Assembly (NCBI GenBank): GCA_019120455.1
Contig: DWVB01000042.1
Coordinates: 1 to 40,615, forward strand
Direction of reading: 5' to 3'
Source: Candidatus Avelusimicrobium excrementipullorum
GTDB lineage: Bacteria; Elusimicrobiota; Elusimicrobia; Elusimicrobiales; Elusimicrobiaceae
Length of the DNA: 40,615 bases
Every line of letters starts with the position of its first letter. Within the stretch, counting starts at the first letter, position 1. This document shows, one piece after another, positions 1-8,707 of the stretch. The position numbers and the translations under genes were made by a program. Under the pieces are notes generated by a model that was not told where the DNA came from, ran no database searches, and was given only the letters and a program-made list of their open reading frames with translations.

Positions 1-41
1 CAATGCAAGCCCTTTTAAAACAGGCGCGCAGCCTCGTTTGA

Positions 42-659
42 TTATCTTAGGGTCAACAAGATAAGTTCGGCCTCCACGGAGCCGTCCTGATAGTAGGTGT
101 AATGCGGCAGGGCGCCGTCCCCATACGGGGCGTATTGCCCGAAGTTCATGCGGGCAGTGCCGAATTCTTTTCGGTAAGTAAGCGCGCGGGGATATTCTCC
201 CCCCGCTTCATATTCATAATGTACGGCACCGTTTTTTTCGTAAGTCACACTGCGCAGGCCGTCTTTTTCGCGGCAGGATTTATATACGTCCGGCGGGAAA
301 AGCAACAGCGTTAAAAAACTGTCCGCCTTGGCGCGCACGAGCGCTTTGTCGGCCGGCGGCGTGATAAACACAAAATCCACGCCTCGGCTTGTAACGGCGG
401 CCTGCATCAGTTTATATCCGCCCGCCGCGGCAAACAGCGTGGCGTCATACATATCTTCGGCCGTCTTTTTAATTTGCAAAATTCCGTCCAGCTCATTACC
501 CCGCGCAAACAGCGCGATCTTAAATGCCGCCAGCGTCTGCCCCTGGGCAAAAAACGAAGGCCGGGCCAGTGCGCGCCCGTCACAGGACGTTTTCAAGCCC
601 AGCGAAGCGCATCCCCCTAAAAAAACCAGTCCGGCCGCCAAAACGGTCCATTTTTTCAT
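42..659 (-). CDS. Host lipoprotein of unknown function
   Basis: This 205-residue protein starts with a lysine pair, a hydrophobic stretch and a lipobox ending in Cys17 (FLGGC), so it should be lipidated and anchored in the envelope. The rest is beta-rich and loosely resembles LolB/DUF3261-type lipoproteins, but I cannot assign a family. The reading frame is open as far as 866, but the start at 659 is preferred: AAGGAG lies just upstream, the lipobox then sits at the right distance, and the longer version would run into the prophage end. It lies outside the prophage and is transcribed away from it. A TATAAT box (minus strand, 700-705) lies upstream. Confidence 0.75.
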   Translation of the reverse strand: MKKWTVLAAGLVFLGGCASLGLKTSCDGRALARPSFFAQGQTLAAFKIALFARGNELDGILQIKKTAEDMYDATLFAAAGGYKLMQAAVTSRGVDFVFITPPADKALVRAKADSFLTLLLFPPDVYKSCREKDGLRSVTYEKNGAVHYEYEAGGEYPRALTYRKEFGTARMNFGQYAPYGDGALPHYTYYQDGSVEAELILLTLR

Positions 660-699
660 ATCTGCTCCTTCTCCGCGCCGCTGACGCGCCGCTTTTAAT

Positions 700-705
700 A
701 TTATA
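700..705 (-). promoter_or_regulatory. -10 box of the lipoprotein gene
   Basis: A perfect TATAAT is seen on the minus strand about 40 bases upstream of the start at 659. No convincing -35 box lies at normal spacing. The box is on the host side of the left attachment site, so integration leaves it in place. Confidence 0.4.
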
Positions 706-816
706 ATATTTTCCCTCGGAAGAGTGTTTGTACTTCGCAACTGCCGTATTTTTCTATTCTCCGTCGTAAAAACACGGGAAAATAAAACGCATAAAAACAG
801 AAACGGACACATAGCT

Positions 817-836
817 TGGCAGCATTTTGGCAGCAT
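817..836. other. attL core, with a second partial copy
   Basis: TGGCAGCATTT at 817-827 matches 36346-36356 exactly. It is followed at once by a second partial copy, TGGCAGCAT at 828-836, on the phage side. The site lies between the 3' end of the late operon (941) and the promoter region of the host lipoprotein. The repeat is short, but it is the only match I found between the two ends of the gene set. Confidence 0.55.
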
Positions 837-940
837 AAAAACGCATATGGCACATACGTTTTGCAAGCCTTTTATTTCCCTGCCGCATTAGCCGACTTTA
901 CTGCCTGTTTTTCCCCGCCCGCTGCAGGCTTTCCACCAGC
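837..940. other. Intergenic, phage left end
   Basis: Short non-coding stretch after the end of the late operon. I see no strong intrinsic terminator for the late transcript here. A weak GCCTG/CAGGC dyad (903-929) lacks a proper T-run on the minus strand. Confidence 0.4.
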
Positions 941-3900
941 TTACCGCCTTTCTTTGGCGTCTTCCCGTTCCTGCGTGCGGCCTCCGCCAAACCACCAATA
1001 ATAGGCGCGTCCAAAAGGGAAATAGGTTACCGCATACGTGTCTTTTAGTTCCTTTTTACCTTTGGCCAGCTGACCCACTTCACGATACATACTGTCAAAA
1101 CTGCTCAGCATGGGGGGCAATACAAAGCTGTTCCACAGGGCCGTTGCATACCCCATGCGCTTGCCCTGGTAAAACGTATATTTGGAAAGCCCTATATTCC
1201 ACAGCAGGTTGGACACCACCACATCGGACACGTCTATATGCCGCCCCATAATCAGGTTTTTCAGCACGTCGCCGGTGGCATTGCCCGCCGTAAGCAAAAT
1301 CATCAGTTTAAAGAGATTTTGCACGCCTTTCAAAAACATTTTCTTATCTCTGTGCTGTATCCCTCTGCCAATATTCAAAAGACAATCCGCATAAAACAAA
1401 GACATCTGGTTGGTCGTATACGTTTTTAACTGGTAGAACAGCCTTCCGTGCGGGTTATTCCAGTAAGCCGCCGGCATGCCGCTTTTGCCTATCGGCTGCG
1501 TATCGGCCAAATCCGCCCACGCCAGTATTTTCACATTGGTGGTTACTCGCCCCGCCTTAATATCCTTCAGCACGGTGCCGGCTTCTTTGCCAAAGGTGTA
1601 AGACAGCCGCTCCAACAAAGCCTCGCTTCCCGCCTGCGCCTGTTTGCGCAGGTTTATCAGGCTGGCGTTTATCGCCACTTTTTTGCCAAACCCGTCCATG
1701 GCGTTTAAGCCAATGACCTTAAACAGTTTATCCACCGCCGCGCCCGTTTTGCTTTTATCGCTGAACTCCTCCCATATCTTATCCAACCCCAAATCCTTGC
1801 GGGTGATTTCCGTCTTTCCGAACATGGCTTCTATGGCGGTTGAAAAACCGTATTTATATATCGGCGCGTATAAATCCCCCAGCTGGGTAATGGCGCTGGT
1901 AAAGTTATTCATCGTCTGCAAATACCCTATGTTTTTGGTAAAAACCACAAACGCCGGCGTATTGGAATAACTTAAACGGGATTTAAGCAGGTTTTTGATT
2001 TCCGTTTCTTCCGCACGCGTTATCGTGCCCGTATTTATCAGGTCCAACACGATGGCCCCTATGGTTTCATCGGTATTAAAACCCATTCCCTTCCCGTAAG
2101 CGCGGTTAATGGCAATGGCCCGCCCCATGGAAGAAAGATATTTCATCAGGGCCTTGTCGCTGCGTTCGTAAAACCGCATCAGCTCCGGGCTTTTGTACAG
2201 GATTTTGCGTTCTTTGGCCCCCCCAGGTTTACTGACGGGGGCCGTCCGGTTATATCCGCGTATGATTTTGTTTACCGCGTCCGCCCGTTCCTTTTCGCTC
2301 ATCAGACCATCCGGGTCCTTTTCACGCAGGGATATTTCAATATACGTCCATTTGTCCGTTCCCCGCATATGGTCCATAAAGCCCGCATAATCCACCAGAG
2401 AAGTGGGGAAATATTCTTCTATATACCCCATGTCTATCCCCGCGCGGTTGCTTACGGCGTATATAAAATCCAATACATGCCGCACCTGCTGGTATTCTTT
2501 TTCCATGCCTTTTTCTTTGACAAACGCCCGCAAACGCTCCGTAAGCTGGTTATAGGCATAGTAATCAAACAGATCTTTGTCCGTTTCGCTCAGGGCTTTG
2601 TACTTCTTAAAAAAGCCCTGTGTCTGTGAGGCGAAAAACTGCTCTATGTTGGCCTCAAAATAATCCAGCTTGTCAAAGAAGGCTTTCAGCCTTTTGTCCA
2701 CAGCCCCCGCGCGCTGGCGGATAGTCAAAACAATGTTTTTTGCAAAATTGCCCAGACTAAAGCCGATACGGCTCTCCCGCTCGTATTTTTCTATGCCGTT
2801 GGCCCGTATGGCCGCCAGGTCTTTTTCTATTTGCTCATCACTGGGGCGGTTGTCTGCGGCCTGCGCACCCGTCTGCTGCGCGCGCATGGTCTGATAAAGC
2901 TGCCGTTTGTCCGCTTGCTCTTTTTCCCGAAGTACGCTCTCGTCCTGCTTCAGATTTTCGGGCTTGACAAAGTCCTCTTTTGTGCGTATACTATTTACAG
3001 GAACATTGTTTGCTATGATGCCGGCTTGGAGAAGCGGCCCTGCGAGCGATGTTCTTTTTATATCTGCATACAAAATATTTCTATTTATAGCGTTTGTGTT
3101 GACAAAATTTTTGAAGTTATCTTTCTCATATATAGTGGGAATAAAAGTATATCCATCGGAGCGGGTATTGGGAGATAAAATTGCCAAAACAGGTTTCCCC
3201 TGCACTTCTGCGTCCAATACCGCTACATATACTCCTTGTTTTGTATTAGATTTAAACACGGCCACAGGGTCGGTCAGTAAGCGCAGCAAATCATCTACAA
3301 CCGCTCGCGGCACGTTGTGGTTATGCCAATCTTTATGTACCTTTAATTCTTCTTGGCTTAGTAATCCAAGGGCTTTACGCAAGGCAAGTTTATTTGTTTT
3401 TAAATCCTGCGGAGGCAAACCAAGTTCTACATACAGCGGAGGTACGCGCCCCATTTCTATCTGTTGTCTGTTGGATATGTTTGTGTCAGATAATACTGTC
3501 TGCACCTCCGCCTTAAACCGCTGTGCCGTCTGCGCGTCCGGCGTGAACATATCCTCTCCGCCCGCGCGCCCGCGCTGGTAAAACGTATTCAGTACCTCTA
3601 TGGCTTTGTCGTCAAATATCACATACCCGCGCCCGTCCTGCGCCCCGTCGTAAGTGATGCCTTTTATGCCGTATTCGTTTAACAGTTTACTGGCCGCTTC
3701 GGAGCCGCTTTCGCTGTGTCCCATATTCCAGTCATCATCCATATCTTCGGCAAAAAAGTCGGCTAATTTATGATAAATATCCCAGCCGGTGGCTTCCTGC
3801 AAATCCTCATACATCATGTCCACATCCGCCCACGGCCCCCGTCCGTCTTTTGCTATGGCCAAAAGGCCGTCCTGCACCTTTTCCGGCTGTTCGTCAAAGG

Positions 3901-6616
3901 TTTTATCCTCGTCCAAAAGCACGTCATTTTCGGGGATATCCACTTCATAGACTTGGCCTTTTTTTATTAGCTCTTCATACTCCTGTTTTGCTTTTTCATA
4001 GGCAGCATTGTATTCTTCTTCAGAAACTGCTACAGTGTTCCCATATACATCCTTTAAAAATTTTCCTACATAATAAGGAGCTTTCGGAGACACGTCCGAT
4101 TGACCCCATCTTTCTTCTCCCAACCAGAAACCGCCCTCCCTGGACGGCCTGTTTGCTTTTCTTTCCGCCAAACGGGATTTATATCCTTCGGACACATCCC
4201 TGTTTTGTGCAAAATACAGCCCCCAGCCGTGCGCCTGCGCGCCTTCTCCGGTGCCTATGGCGTCAGTGCTAAAGCGCGTAAACTCGTGCGGGCTGCCGTG
4301 ATAGGCCGTCTGGAAATAAATATTCGGGTTGTCCGCGTCCGCTATTCTCTCCACCCCCGTCATTTGCTTAAAAAAGCGGTCTATTTCGGGGTTTATGCGT
4401 ATGCCCGTTATCTCCTGCACGCTGCGGTAAATGCTTTGAAAATACCTTTTGATAGCGTTAAACAGGCTTTGTTCGCCCCTGTTTGCCGTTTCCATACCGC
4501 TGTAAAGCCACGCCTCATACGCTTCCGTGATGGCTTCCGCCCTGCGCTGGCGGGCGTTCTGCACGTCCTGCGCCACATACGCGGCATTGTCTCCCGCTAT
4601 TTTGTCCATCGTTTGGCGCAACCGTTGGGCCTTTTTGTTCCCCCGTGCCGCCATCAGGTCCACAATATCCGTCCAGTGGTGCATCAGTTCGTGTTTTATG
4701 GTCGTGCCGTCGCTGAAGCGCGAAAGCGTAATTTTATTAACCGTTTTCCCCAACTCAATAGAGCCGCGGCTGAGCAGGCGGCCTTTTTCCTGCTCTAAAC
4801 GCCGTACCTGATTGTCCGCGCCAGACAGTTTTTTAAGCGCTTCAATTTGCCCGTCTATGGTTTGCGCTTCCGCCAGTATTTCTTCCGCGGTCGGTGCCTG
4901 TTCATCCGTGGCGGAGGGAACCAAAATTTCCACCGCCTTAAGCTGTTGCAGGTCTTCCCCAAATTCCTGCGACAAATGTTGGTAAATCCGGCTTTCGCTT
5001 TCGGCCACCACTTCCGCCGTCGTTTCATCCAAACCTATTTTTTGCGCCGCCGCCTTGGTGTTTTCACGGAATTTATTTACAGCCTCCTCGCTTAAGTGAT
5101 AAGAAATAGCCGCCGCCGCTTTTTTATTTTCCTCGTCAGAGGCTTTATCCATGCGCAAAAGCTGTTCGTTATACGCCACAATTTGCTTGCCCAGCCCTTC
5201 CAACAGCTCTTCTCCCAAAGCCCCCTGCACCCGTTGGTTTCGGGCAAAAGCGTAAAAGGCGTCTATGGCTTTTTCGTCAATCACTCCGTACGAATTGGCA
5301 ATATTTCGCACCGTTTCATAAAGTGGGTTGCTTCCTTTGTTGGCTTTGGCTTTTTTCAGTTCTTCCTGTAAGGCGGCAGGGGTCTGCTCCGGCGCGGTCT
5401 GCCCCGCCGTTCCCTGTTGCTCTGCGGCTTGTGTTTGCTGTGTCAGCTGCGCTCTTTGTTCCTGCGCAATCGGCGTCCTCTCCGCCGCTCTGTCCAGCTC
5501 GTAAACCGCTTTTTCCCTGCGTATGCCTATGCCTCCGCCCATCAAAGACAGCCCCGCCCCCGGGATAAACCCCGCCACAGCCGATATGGCTATCTGCGCC
5601 AAAATTTCCGTCAGGGTTTCCTGGCGCACGCCCGTCAAATTGGTCAAGGCTTCTTCCGCCGTCGTTTGCGCCGCTTCCTGGCTCGCTTCCATAAATCCGG
5701 CTATTAAATGGTTGCGCAGACTGGGTTTTAAGGTGGCGTATTTCAGCCACTTGTTAAATCCTGCCGCCTCCAGCCCGCCTTCCGCCAAGGCGCCCATGCC
5801 TGCAAAAATATTGGCACTTTGCAGGCTGTATCCTTTCTCCAAATACTCTTCCCGCAACTGGTAGAACTGCTGGCTGCCAAAAGCCCCCGCAACGGACGCC
5901 AACCCGCCCACACTGCTGGTAGCCGCCGCCAACAGCAGGCTTCCGCCCACCTGCCCGGCCATGCTGCTTATGGTTACCAGCGTGGAATGCGCTTTAATAT
6001 TGTCGTCCACGTCCGGCAAATACTTATCCAGCGTCTTTTCCCAGTTCTGGGCCGAAGCGCGGTACAAAGCCGCCGTCTCCCCCATTTGTCCGGCGGGCGT
6101 TTTTATGTTTTTAAACAAATCCACATAATCCTGTGCCGTGGCTTTTATGCCTTTGCGCGCCACGTTGCTGGCAAAATACGCCACAGGATTGAGCGCTTTC
6201 AATAAATTCCCCGCATCTATTCCCGCCGCGTCTATCACGCCCGATACGCCCGCCACCAGCTCCGTAGGAGCAGACGCCAGAAATTTTCCGCCCTGTTTGA
6301 GCATTTCCAAATACGCCACGCTTATTTTTTCCCCCGTGGTTAAAAACGGGTCATGCACCATTCCCCACCATTCCTTTGGGCTGAATGTTTTGCCGAATTT
6401 CGCCAAAGCGTATTTTACAGCGTCGTCGTCATATTCTTTCGGCGCAAAATACTGCCTGCCATTTACGCCGTCCACCACCAACTGCAAATCCGGCCTTTCT
6501 TTCGGCCCGATATAATTGCCATACGGGTCAAACACTTTCCCCGTCATATCGTCCAGTTCTTGGAAAGTAGGCACATCTACAAAATCACTTTTGTACCAAG
6601 TAGGCGTAAATTTCAT
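941..6616 (-). CDS. Giant polyvalent ejection protein: zincin, ADP-ribosyltransferase, MuF nuclease-like, LPD38-like
   Basis: 1891 residues, last gene of the late operon, in the place of T7 gp16. In order: an N-terminal region with Ala/Gly-rich hydrophobic segments (about 215-245 and 335-365); a zinc metallopeptidase motif HELMHH at 642-647 with a downstream Glu (E698) as likely third ligand; an ADP-ribosyltransferase of the ART-PolyVal type (YHGS at 772-775, GTGEGAQAHGWGLYF at 788-802, then GYVIFDD near 997-1003); a MuF C-terminal, BECR-nuclease-like domain at about 1060-1190; and a long C-terminal region like the large polyvalent associated domain LPD38. Known families of this kind are packed in the virion and injected with the DNA. 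No lytic transglycosylase is visible, unlike T7 gp16. It overlaps the upstream gene by ATGA. Confidence 0.82.
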   Translation of the reverse strand: MKFTPTWYKSDFVDVPTFQELDDMTGKVFDPYGNYIGPKERPDLQLVVDGVNGRQYFAPKEYDDDAVKYALAKFGKTFSPKEWWGMVHDPFLTTGEKISVAYLEMLKQGGKFLASAPTELVAGVSGVIDAAGIDAGNLLKALNPVAYFASNVARKGIKATAQDYVDLFKNIKTPAGQMGETAALYRASAQNWEKTLDKYLPDVDDNIKAHSTLVTISSMAGQVGGSLLLAAATSSVGGLASVAGAFGSQQFYQLREEYLEKGYSLQSANIFAGMGALAEGGLEAAGFNKWLKYATLKPSLRNHLIAGFMEASQEAAQTTAEEALTNLTGVRQETLTEILAQIAISAVAGFIPGAGLSLMGGGIGIRREKAVYELDRAAERTPIAQEQRAQLTQQTQAAEQQGTAGQTAPEQTPAALQEELKKAKANKGSNPLYETVRNIANSYGVIDEKAIDAFYAFARNQRVQGALGEELLEGLGKQIVAYNEQLLRMDKASDEENKKAAAAISYHLSEEAVNKFRENTKAAAQKIGLDETTAEVVAESESRIYQHLSQEFGEDLQQLKAVEILVPSATDEQAPTAEEILAEAQTIDGQIEALKKLSGADNQVRRLEQEKGRLLSRGSIELGKTVNKITLSRFSDGTTIKHELMHHWTDIVDLMAARGNKKAQRLRQTMDKIAGDNAAYVAQDVQNARQRRAEAITEAYEAWLYSGMETANRGEQSLFNAIKRYFQSIYRSVQEITGIRINPEIDRFFKQMTGVERIADADNPNIYFQTAYHGSPHEFTRFSTDAIGTGEGAQAHGWGLYFAQNRDVSEGYKSRLAERKANRPSREGGFWLGEERWGQSDVSPKAPYYVGKFLKDVYGNTVAVSEEEYNAAYEKAKQEYEELIKKGQVYEVDIPENDVLLDEDKTFDEQPEKVQDGLLAIAKDGRGPWADVDMMYEDLQEATGWDIYHKLADFFAEDMDDDWNMGHSESGSEAASKLLNEYGIKGITYDGAQDGRGYVIFDDKAIEVLNTFYQRGRAGGEDMFTPDAQTAQRFKAEVQTVLSDTNISNRQQIEMGRVPPLYVELGLPPQDLKTNKLALRKALGLLSQEELKVHKDWHNHNVPRAVVDDLLRLLTDPVAVFKSNTKQGVYVAVLDAEVQGKPVLAILSPNTRSDGYTFIPTIYEKDNFKNFVNTNAINRNILYADIKRTSLAGPLLQAGIIANNVPVNSIRTKEDFVKPENLKQDESVLREKEQADKRQLYQTMRAQQTGAQAADNRPSDEQIEKDLAAIRANGIEKYERESRIGFSLGNFAKNIVLTIRQRAGAVDKRLKAFFDKLDYFEANIEQFFASQTQGFFKKYKALSETDKDLFDYYAYNQLTERLRAFVKEKGMEKEYQQVRHVLDFIYAVSNRAGIDMGYIEEYFPTSLVDYAGFMDHMRGTDKWTYIEISLREKDPDGLMSEKERADAVNKIIRGYNRTAPVSKPGGAKERKILYKSPELMRFYERSDKALMKYLSSMGRAIAINRAYGKGMGFNTDETIGAIVLDLINTGTITRAEETEIKNLLKSRLSYSNTPAFVVFTKNIGYLQTMNNFTSAITQLGDLYAPIYKYGFSTAIEAMFGKTEITRKDLGLDKIWEEFSDKSKTGAAVDKLFKVIGLNAMDGFGKKVAINASLINLRKQAQAGSEALLERLSYTFGKEAGTVLKDIKAGRVTTNVKILAWADLADTQPIGKSGMPAAYWNNPHGRLFYQLKTYTTNQMSLFYADCLLNIGRGIQHRDKKMFLKGVQNLFKLMILLTAGNATGDVLKNLIMGRHIDVSDVVVSNLLWNIGLSKYTFYQGKRMGYATALWNSFVLPPMLSSFDSMYREVGQLAKGKKELKDTYAVTYFPFGRAYYWWFGGGRTQEREDAKERR

Positions 6617-8178
6617 TTTTCTTCTCTCCGCGCGTTATATTGCCCAGTGCCCATAGCATAGACATAGGGATTTTGAAAATGGGCCTTTTGGCTCTGCACA
6701 AAAGCCCCCGTCCCCTGCGCATAGCTTTTTTCCGGCAAATGCAGCACATCCCCGTTATAAACCCGCACCCCCATACTGCCGGGCACGGAGTAAAAATTAA
6801 TTCCGTCCGGCAGCGTCTGTCCTCTGCGCCCGTAAAACGTGATAGACGCGTCTCTGAACGCTTTAAGCATTTTTTGGTTCCCGCCTATATCACGCGGTGA
6901 AAGCAGAGCCATGCTGTCATTGTTAAATTCTTTCATCATGTTGTCGTAATACATTTTCAGCATGTCAGAAATATCTCTGTCGTTCAAAGTGCCGTCCTGC
7001 TCCACCATACGGCTGACCAGTCCCAGCCCGTAGCCGAAATTACTTTTTGATTTCGCGTCGTCCCTGCGAATATCGTCTATCACGCGGCTCATATACGGAA
7101 TAAGTTTTTTAACCTCTTCATAATATTCGCCTTTGGCGGGGTCTAAAATATAACTCACGCGTCCGTCCGGCCCCTGCTGAAAAGGTTTTGTCGCCAAATC
7201 ATTGAGCAGCTGCATTTGGGAAAATACGGAAAACGCCGGTATTTCCTCCCCCGCCTCTTCCATACGCTTAAATTCTTCCAAACGCATTTGCAACCCGACC
7301 ATTTCTTTTGCTTTTTCCATGGCATAAATCTGCGACTGCTGCAAATCCCAGCCCTTTTGCGTTTCTTCCTGCAATGCGCCGATTACTTTTTCCATATAAC
7401 GGAGATTTTTTTCATAAGTGGGCCAGTCCGTATTCTCCGAAGTCATCGTCATAGTGCCAAATCCGCTGGGATTTGCATTGTCTGCGCGGTTAAGCAGCAC
7501 GGTTTTGTTTTTGTATTCCTCATAAAACTGCTGCATTTCCACAGGCTGCAGACTGTCAAAATAGCGCGCGGCCCCTTCAGTCATAATTCTGCGGATTTGT
7601 TCTTTTGCCATAGCCTGTTGCTGCGGGGAAAGATACGCCTCCCCTCGCTCGTCACGCAAAGCCGTCAGCTCTTCCAAACCCAGAATGTCAAAACCGAAAG
7701 CCTCAATGCTGGCCCCCGCAGAAGCCAAATTGGGGCTGTAGAGGCTGGCGGCGTTTTCCCGCATATTGTTTAAGGTTAAATCCATTTTTTCAAAGGTACT
7801 CGTCTGCGCTTCTTCAAAGGTCTGTTTGTACAGGTTTTCCTTGGCCCTTTGCATATACGGCGCGGCCTGCACTTCAAAGCGCACCGCCGCTTCGCCGCGC
7901 TGCTGCCGGTCCGGCAGGGCCTTTAAAAGGTTTACGCGTATTTTCTGCTGCTCGGCCAGCAGCTGCCTGGGGTTGTTGCGGTTGCGCTCGTAGCTCTCCT
8001 GCAAAAGTTTGCGGCTTTCTATTTCAAAATGGTTTTGAAAGTTCTGCCGCGCCAGCTGTGCCGTGGCCTGGCCGATAGCCTCGCCGGTGCGCGCGACGCT
8101 GTTCAGCATGCGCGCCGTGTCAAAAGGTTTTACTTGCGGGATATCTCCCGCCGTGATTTGTCTTTTATACGGGGGCAT
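6613..8178 (-). CDS. Internal virion (ejection) protein, T7 gp15-like by position
   Basis: 521 residues, Gln/Glu/Arg-rich, with long predicted helices and coiled-coil character in residues 30-150. It lies between a gp14-like and a gp16-like gene, which is the T7 order of internal core proteins, so a role in the ejection apparatus is inferred from position rather than from sequence identity. Upstream TTG and GTG codons are open, but ATG at 8178 has a GAGGTG ribosome site just before it and follows the upstream stop by a few bases. It shares ATGA with the next gene. Confidence 0.6.
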   Translation of the reverse strand: MPPYKRQITAGDIPQVKPFDTARMLNSVARTGEAIGQATAQLARQNFQNHFEIESRKLLQESYERNRNNPRQLLAEQQKIRVNLLKALPDRQQRGEAAVRFEVQAAPYMQRAKENLYKQTFEEAQTSTFEKMDLTLNNMRENAASLYSPNLASAGASIEAFGFDILGLEELTALRDERGEAYLSPQQQAMAKEQIRRIMTEGAARYFDSLQPVEMQQFYEEYKNKTVLLNRADNANPSGFGTMTMTSENTDWPTYEKNLRYMEKVIGALQEETQKGWDLQQSQIYAMEKAKEMVGLQMRLEEFKRMEEAGEEIPAFSVFSQMQLLNDLATKPFQQGPDGRVSYILDPAKGEYYEEVKKLIPYMSRVIDDIRRDDAKSKSNFGYGLGLVSRMVEQDGTLNDRDISDMLKMYYDNMMKEFNNDSMALLSPRDIGGNQKMLKAFRDASITFYGRRGQTLPDGINFYSVPGSMGVRVYNGDVLHLPEKSYAQGTGAFVQSQKAHFQNPYVYAMGTGQYNARREEK

Positions 8179-8185
8179 ATTCACC

Positions 8186-8707
8186 TCACCCAAACATCGT
8201 GCCGTAGCTTAAAAAGCCTTTGGCCAAAGCGTTAAACATCCCGCCGAACATTTCCAGCGTGGAGCCGGACTTTATCATATCCGCCTGCGCGCGGTACGCC
8301 TGCGCCTGTGCCTGGGCGTTCCTTTGCAGCTGCTGTATGTCCGCGCCGCCTTCTTTCATCGTCATTTCCGCCATGCGCACGGGTGTGCCGTTGCCTATGT
8401 CCACCCCGCGCGCGGCGTAGGAGGCAAAACTGTTTGAAATCTGCCCGTAAAGTTGCTCGCGCAGCATATTGGCCCGCTGCTGCGCCTGCAAGCCTGCCTG
8501 GTCGGCCTGCAAACGCAAATAATCCGCCTGCGCGCTGTTTTGCATGTAACCGCTGTAGGCGCTGCCCAGCTCCGCCAGTGCGCTGATCCCCAGTCCGGCC
8601 CCGCTTAACATCCGCTGCGTTTTGGCGTCTTGCAGCAGGCCGCCCTCCCTCGCTCTGCCGCCGCCGTATACTTCTTCTATGTCTTTATCAAATACAATGC
8701 CCGCCAT
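8186..8707 (-). CDS. Internal virion protein, T7 gp14-like
   Basis: 173 residues. It has a Gly/Ala-rich hydrophobic segment near residues 35-55, then a Gln/Ala-rich helical middle (AQAQAYRAQADM) and a hydrophobic C-terminus. This pattern is typical of the small ejection protein gp14 family in podoviruses. The ATG at 8707 overlaps the upstream stop (TGATG) behind a strong GGAGGGGA. A GTG one codon earlier is possible. It sits directly after the tail nozzle gene, as in T7-like phages. Confidence 0.65.
   Translation of the reverse strand: MAGIVFDKDIEEVYGGGRAREGGLLQDAKTQRMLSGAGLGISALAELGSAYSGYMQNSAQADYLRLQADQAGLQAQQRANMLREQLYGQISNSFASYAARGVDIGNGTPVRMAEMTMKEGGADIQQLQRNAQAQAQAYRAQADMIKSGSTLEMFGGMFNALAKGFLSYGTMFG

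Noticed and set aside
42-866. Longer 274-residue form of the lipoprotein
   Set aside because: It would start inside the prophage, beyond attL, and lacks a ribosome site; the lipobox and AAGGAG support 659.
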